From contig DATIYF010000115.1 in assembly GCA_035517775.1 (NCBI GenBank), positions 1 through 18,121 on the forward strand: a stretch of DNA of 18,121 bases. The letters are read 5' to 3'. The notes beneath the pieces were generated by a model. It made no database searches, had not been told where the DNA came from, and saw only the letters and a program-made list of their open reading frames with translations. This DNA comes from DATIYF01 sp035517775. Its GTDB lineage: Bacteria > Acidobacteriota > Terriglobia > Terriglobales > Acidobacteriaceae. Below are positions 16,080 to 18,121 of this stretch, one piece after another (positions within the stretch are counted from its first letter, which is position 1; each line of letters opens with the position of its first letter). The position numbers and the translations under genes are program-made.

Positions 16080-16129
16080 CAGGAAAACAAAAGGCCGAGC
16101 GCAGCGAGGCCGGGGCCTCCGTGGCCTTT
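16080..16129 (-). terminator. Minus-strand intrinsic terminator after the PExPT peptide gene
   Basis: Read on the minus strand, AAAGGCC (16129-16123) pairs with GGCCTTT (16096-16090), with an inner GAGGCC/GGCCTC stem (16119-16114 with 16111-16106). The tail is TTTTGTTTT. This is a good rho-independent terminator about 100 bases after the small gene's stop. It implies the exosortase is transcribed mainly from its own promoter. Confidence 0.65.
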
Positions 16130-16134
16130 CCAAA

Positions 16135-16182
16135 CCTGGGTATAGCAAAGCCTGGGCATAGCAAAGCCTGGGCATAGCAAAG
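16135..16182. repeat. Three tandem copies of a 16-bp unit
   Basis: The unit CCTGGGCATAGCAAAG occurs at 16135-16150, 16151-16166 and 16167-16182. The first copy differs by one base (TATAG for CATAG). It lies between the small gene's stop and its terminator. There are no spacers, so it is not a CRISPR array. Copy number may vary between strains. Confidence 0.9.
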
Positions 16183-16232
16183 CTACATCTCTACAAGCAG
16201 AGAGGATTCAGAAAGAAAGGCGGCGGCTGGGG

Positions 16233-16433
16233 CTAGCCCTTGCGGCGCCCGCGCCAGAGCGAGGCCAGCTTGTTCTTGACCGGCGAATAAAAGAAGCCGG
16301 CGGCACCCACCAGGCCGAGAATGGCGGTGGGATTTTCCGGAGAGTCCACGCAGCCATGCTGCGCATATAACGGCAATGCTGCCATAGAGAGAAAAAACGC
16401 CACCCATGCCCAGCGGGAAATATGTTTGCTCAT
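16233..16433 (-). CDS. PExPT-type exosortase substrate, 66-aa secreted peptide
   Basis: Residues 1-24 form a signal peptide (SRWAWVAFFLSMAALPLYA). Then come only about eleven residues (QHGCVDSPENP) before a hydrophobic stretch ILGLVGAAGFFY and a Lys/Arg-rich end (LWRGRRKG). That order, P-E-N-P-T, helix, basic tail, is the PEP-CTERM-type exosortase signal. From memory it matches the PExPT variant linked to acidobacterial exosortases. It has almost no cargo. Cys28 is not in a lipobox. ATG 16433 has AGGT 5-6 bases upstream; the frame extends to 16703 only through the repeat block and is rejected. The exosortase gene follows on the same strand, 328 bases away, which supports an enzyme-substrate pair. 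Confidence 0.75.
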   Translation of the reverse strand: MSKHISRWAWVAFFLSMAALPLYAQHGCVDSPENPTAILGLVGAAGFFYSPVKNKLASLWRGRRKG

Positions 16434-16515
16434 GGCCACCTGCCGATTATCTGGATGGGTCGAAAGATATCTCACTCCGCGCCCGGCGTCAAGATAACCA
16501 GTCTGGGGCAGAGGG

Positions 16516-16657
16516 GCATTAGCCGGGCTGCGCCCGGCCGGACAGCCGAGGGCGGCTGTCCCTACGTGGTTCGTGCAGGGCCGGACAGCCGAGGGCGCAT
16601 TAGCCGGGCTGCGCCCGGCCGGACAGCCGGGGGCGGCTGTCCCTACGTGGTTCGTGC
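16516..16657. repeat. Duplicated 61-bp hairpin repeat with a partial third copy
   Basis: A 61-bp unit occurs at 16516-16576 and 16597-16657 with one mismatch. The 20 bases between them hold a partial copy (GGCCGGACAGCCGAGGGC, 16579-16596). Each unit has CCGGGC/GCCCGG (16523-16528 with 16532-16537 in copy one) and GGACAGCC/GGCTGTCC (16540-16547 with 16554-16561). It looks like a REP/MITE-type intergenic repeat. No transposase is near. Confidence 0.85.
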
Positions 16658-16882
16658 TGATCTCCGCACAGGGCCCGTTCGGACATGTACCGGCGAATGT
16701 CAACAGGGCGTAATATTTTGGCGGCAGGTGCGGATGCCGGAAGCGGGAAGCAGCGCGCAGTGCAGCCAGATGGCCTCTAATTGCGTCTATCTGCGCTAGT
16801 TTCTGCGGCCAGAGCCGGATTCGGGCCTTGTTAGTAACCGGCGGGCGGGGTGACGCCAGTTAAGGCCGCCCCAGGAATTCCC
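16658..16882. other. Intergenic stretch without a supported gene
   Basis: No ORF here has both a plausible start signal and protein-like sequence. Around 16780-16810 the sequence ATTGCGTCTATCTGCGC then TTTCTGCGG is a degenerate repeat of a TCTGCG-type unit, of a kind seen in many intergenic regions. The promoter of the small minus-strand gene should lie between 16434 and 16515; I could not pick it out. Confidence 0.5.
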
Positions 16883-16911
16883 TTTCTGGGAAAGTCGGAC
16901 TGCGATACAAT
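16883..16911 (+). promoter_or_regulatory. Possible promoter of the lipoprotein gene
   Basis: TACAAT at 16906-16911 matches 5 of 6 bases of a -10 box. TTTCTG at 16883-16888 lies 17 bases upstream but matches -35 poorly. A short TTCCC/GGGAA inverted repeat overlaps the -35 position. The leader to ATG 16957 would be about 40 bases. Confidence 0.35.
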
Positions 16912-16956
16912 TGCGGCAAAATTTTGATGGCGCTTTCTTCTGCGAGGTTCCAGACC

Positions 16957-18121
16957 ATGGAGTTGAAACAGTTGCCATTCCCGTCATTTTTTGCCCGGCT
17001 GGCTCTGGCCGGGTTGACTGCCTGGGCTTTCTTTTTGTTGGGTTGCGGCGGCACCATGACCAGCACGCAAACGGGCCAGGCGATGGGCCTGCAAGGACAG
17101 GTGCACGGCGGCCAGCAGGCGGTGGCCGGGGCCACGGTGACGCTGTATGCAGTGACCACCGGCGGCTATGGGGCCGCGGCCTCGACTCTCGCGACCACAA
17201 CCACGCTGGGAGGAGGGCATTTTTCCTTCCCCGCCTATACCTGCACCACGCTGACCGACGCCAACCATCCCGATCCTGATATCTACATCGTAGCCACGGG
17301 CGGAGATGCGGGGGCGGGCGCCAACAGCGCCATCGCGCTGATGGCAGCGCTTGGGCCGTGCACCGCCATCCAGAGCGCCGACCCGTTCGTCGCGGTCAAC
17401 GAGGTAACCACCGTAGGCGCGGTGTACGCGCTGGCGCCGTTCATCGGCGCGGGTACCGCGGGCGCCCAGATCTCGACCTCCACCGGCAACGTCAGCGGAT
17501 TGTTCAACGCCTTCGTGACCGCCAATGAGCTGGTCAACACCGGCGGCGGCGGCTCCCCCGGAACCCTGGTTCCCGCGGCCACCGTGCCCACCAGCGAAAT
17601 TTATACCCTGGCGGATGTCATCGCGGGCTGTGTGAACTCGACCGGCAGCGGCTCGCCCGGCTGCACCAATCTCTTTACCGATGCCACGCCCCCCGGCGGC
17701 AGCGCCCCCACCAACACCATTGACGCCATGCTGAACATTGCCCGCTTCCCCGGGCAGAACGTGGCCTCCATCTGTGCCCTCGCCCTGGCCTCGGCGCCCT
17801 TTCAGCCGGGGATTGATTGCACCAACGCTCCGCCCAACGACTGGACCATCTCCGTCAACTACAGCAGCGGCATCTTCAGCCCGCTCTTCCTCGCGATTGA
17901 TGGATCGAACCGGATCTGGGTCGTCGGCAACGCCACCGTCAGCGTTCTTGGCAACAACGGCGCGCAGGCCGGCTTCTCGCCGATCAGCATCGCGGCCGGA
18001 CCTCGTGGAATCGCGATTGATAGCAGCGGCAACGCCTGGGTCACGATCTATAACAACGGCAGCGGGAATTCCGTGAACGAGTACCTGGGGGCCGATGGAA
18101 CCAACCCCACGACGGTCACCT
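16957..18121 (+). CDS. Lipoprotein with propeller-like repeats (partial, runs off right edge)
   Basis: I read 388 codons from ATG 16957, open to the window end. The N-terminus is a lipoprotein signal: a hydrophobic run ending in AFFLLGC with lipobox Cys30. Residues about 45-90 look like a small beta-sandwich (QGQVHGGQQAVAGATVTLYAV). A Gly/Ala/Thr-rich stretch follows, with NSAIALMAALGPC and AVNEVTTVGAVYALAPF (about 128-170). From about 300 there are propeller-like units of the NHL/Vgb class (FLAIDGSNRIWVVGN, then GIAIDSSGNAWVTIYN). Such proteins are common in Acidobacteria; the function is unknown. GAGG at 16944-16947 precedes the start by 9 bases. The C-terminus, and any sorting tail, lies outside the window. 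Overlapping frames are shadows. Confidence 0.87.
   Translation, partial: MELKQLPFPSFFARLALAGLTAWAFFLLGCGGTMTSTQTGQAMGLQGQVHGGQQAVAGATVTLYAVTTGGYGAAASTLATTTTLGGGHFSFPAYTCTTLTDANHPDPDIYIVATGGDAGAGANSAIALMAALGPCTAIQSADPFVAVNEVTTVGAVYALAPFIGAGTAGAQISTSTGNVSGLFNAFVTANELVNTGGGGSPGTLVPAATVPTSEIYTLADVIAGCVNSTGSGSPGCTNLFTDATPPGGSAPTNTIDAMLNIARFPGQNVASICALALASAPFQPGIDCTNAPPNDWTISVNYSSGIFSPLFLAIDGSNRIWVVGNATVSVLGNNGAQAGFSPISIAAGPRGIAIDSSGNAWVTIYNNGSGNSVNEYLGADGTNPTTVT

Noticed and set aside
15905..16180. 92-residue N-terminal extension of the exosortase
   Set aside because: It translates the tandem repeat, part of the terminator hairpin and the palindromes, and has no domain. The exosortase fold fits a start at 15904.
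16135..16182. CRISPR-like array
   Set aside because: Three 16-bp units abut with no spacers and no cas genes are present.
16434..16703. Upstream extension of the small PExPT gene
   Set aside because: The extra residues are a repeated translation of the 61-bp DNA repeat (TNHVGTAA copies) and would bury the signal peptide.

Overview
The window is a GC-rich chromosomal segment that most likely comes from an Acidobacteriota (Terriglobia-like) bacterium. The clues are an Oar-like TonB receptor with an N-terminal carboxypeptidase-regulatory-like domain, an exosortase fused to an EpsI-like domain next to a tiny PExPT-type tail protein, and a lipoprotein with propeller-like repeats. This is inferred from gene content; no rRNA marker is present. 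No phage, transposase, CRISPR array, tRNA or rRNA was found.

Layout. 1-1715 (-): the first 571 residues of a TonB-dependent receptor, running off the left edge. 1921-3734 (-): the housekeeping genes coaE and folD. 3851-4549 (+): a Trm112-family zinc-ribbon protein and a 76-aa protein of unknown function, followed by a strongly structured stretch (4557-4757) ending in a terminator-like hairpin, which may be an unannotated small RNA or structured 3' UTR. 4820-10118 (-): a four-gene envelope/glycan-like cluster (GT2 glycosyltransferase, UDP-galactopyranose-mutase-like flavoprotein, polytopic GT-C-like membrane protein, MacB/FtsX-type permease without its ATPase). 10333-11709 (-): zwf, glucose-6-phosphate dehydrogenase. 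It is divergent from a GH15 glucoamylase/trehalase gene (11868-13769, +), which is coupled by an ATGA overlap to a small four-helix membrane protein (13766-14242).

The right end holds the most interesting unit. An exosortase-EpsI fusion (14264-15904, -) lies downstream of a 66-aa secreted peptide (16233-16433, -) carrying a PENPT motif, a hydrophobic helix and a basic tail: a sorting signal with almost no cargo. Between them are a minus-strand terminator, a three-copy 16-bp tandem repeat and two adjacent perfect inverted repeats that look like regulatory sites. A duplicated 61-bp hairpin repeat lies upstream of the small gene. The window ends inside a plus-strand lipoprotein gene (from 16957).

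Working picture. GH15 and zwf link alpha-glucoside breakdown to the oxidative pentose-phosphate route. The GT2/flavoprotein/GT-C/permease block probably modifies a surface glycan. The exosortase pair probably processes an envelope peptide. The family calls rest on motifs in the sequence; the pathway links are inference.
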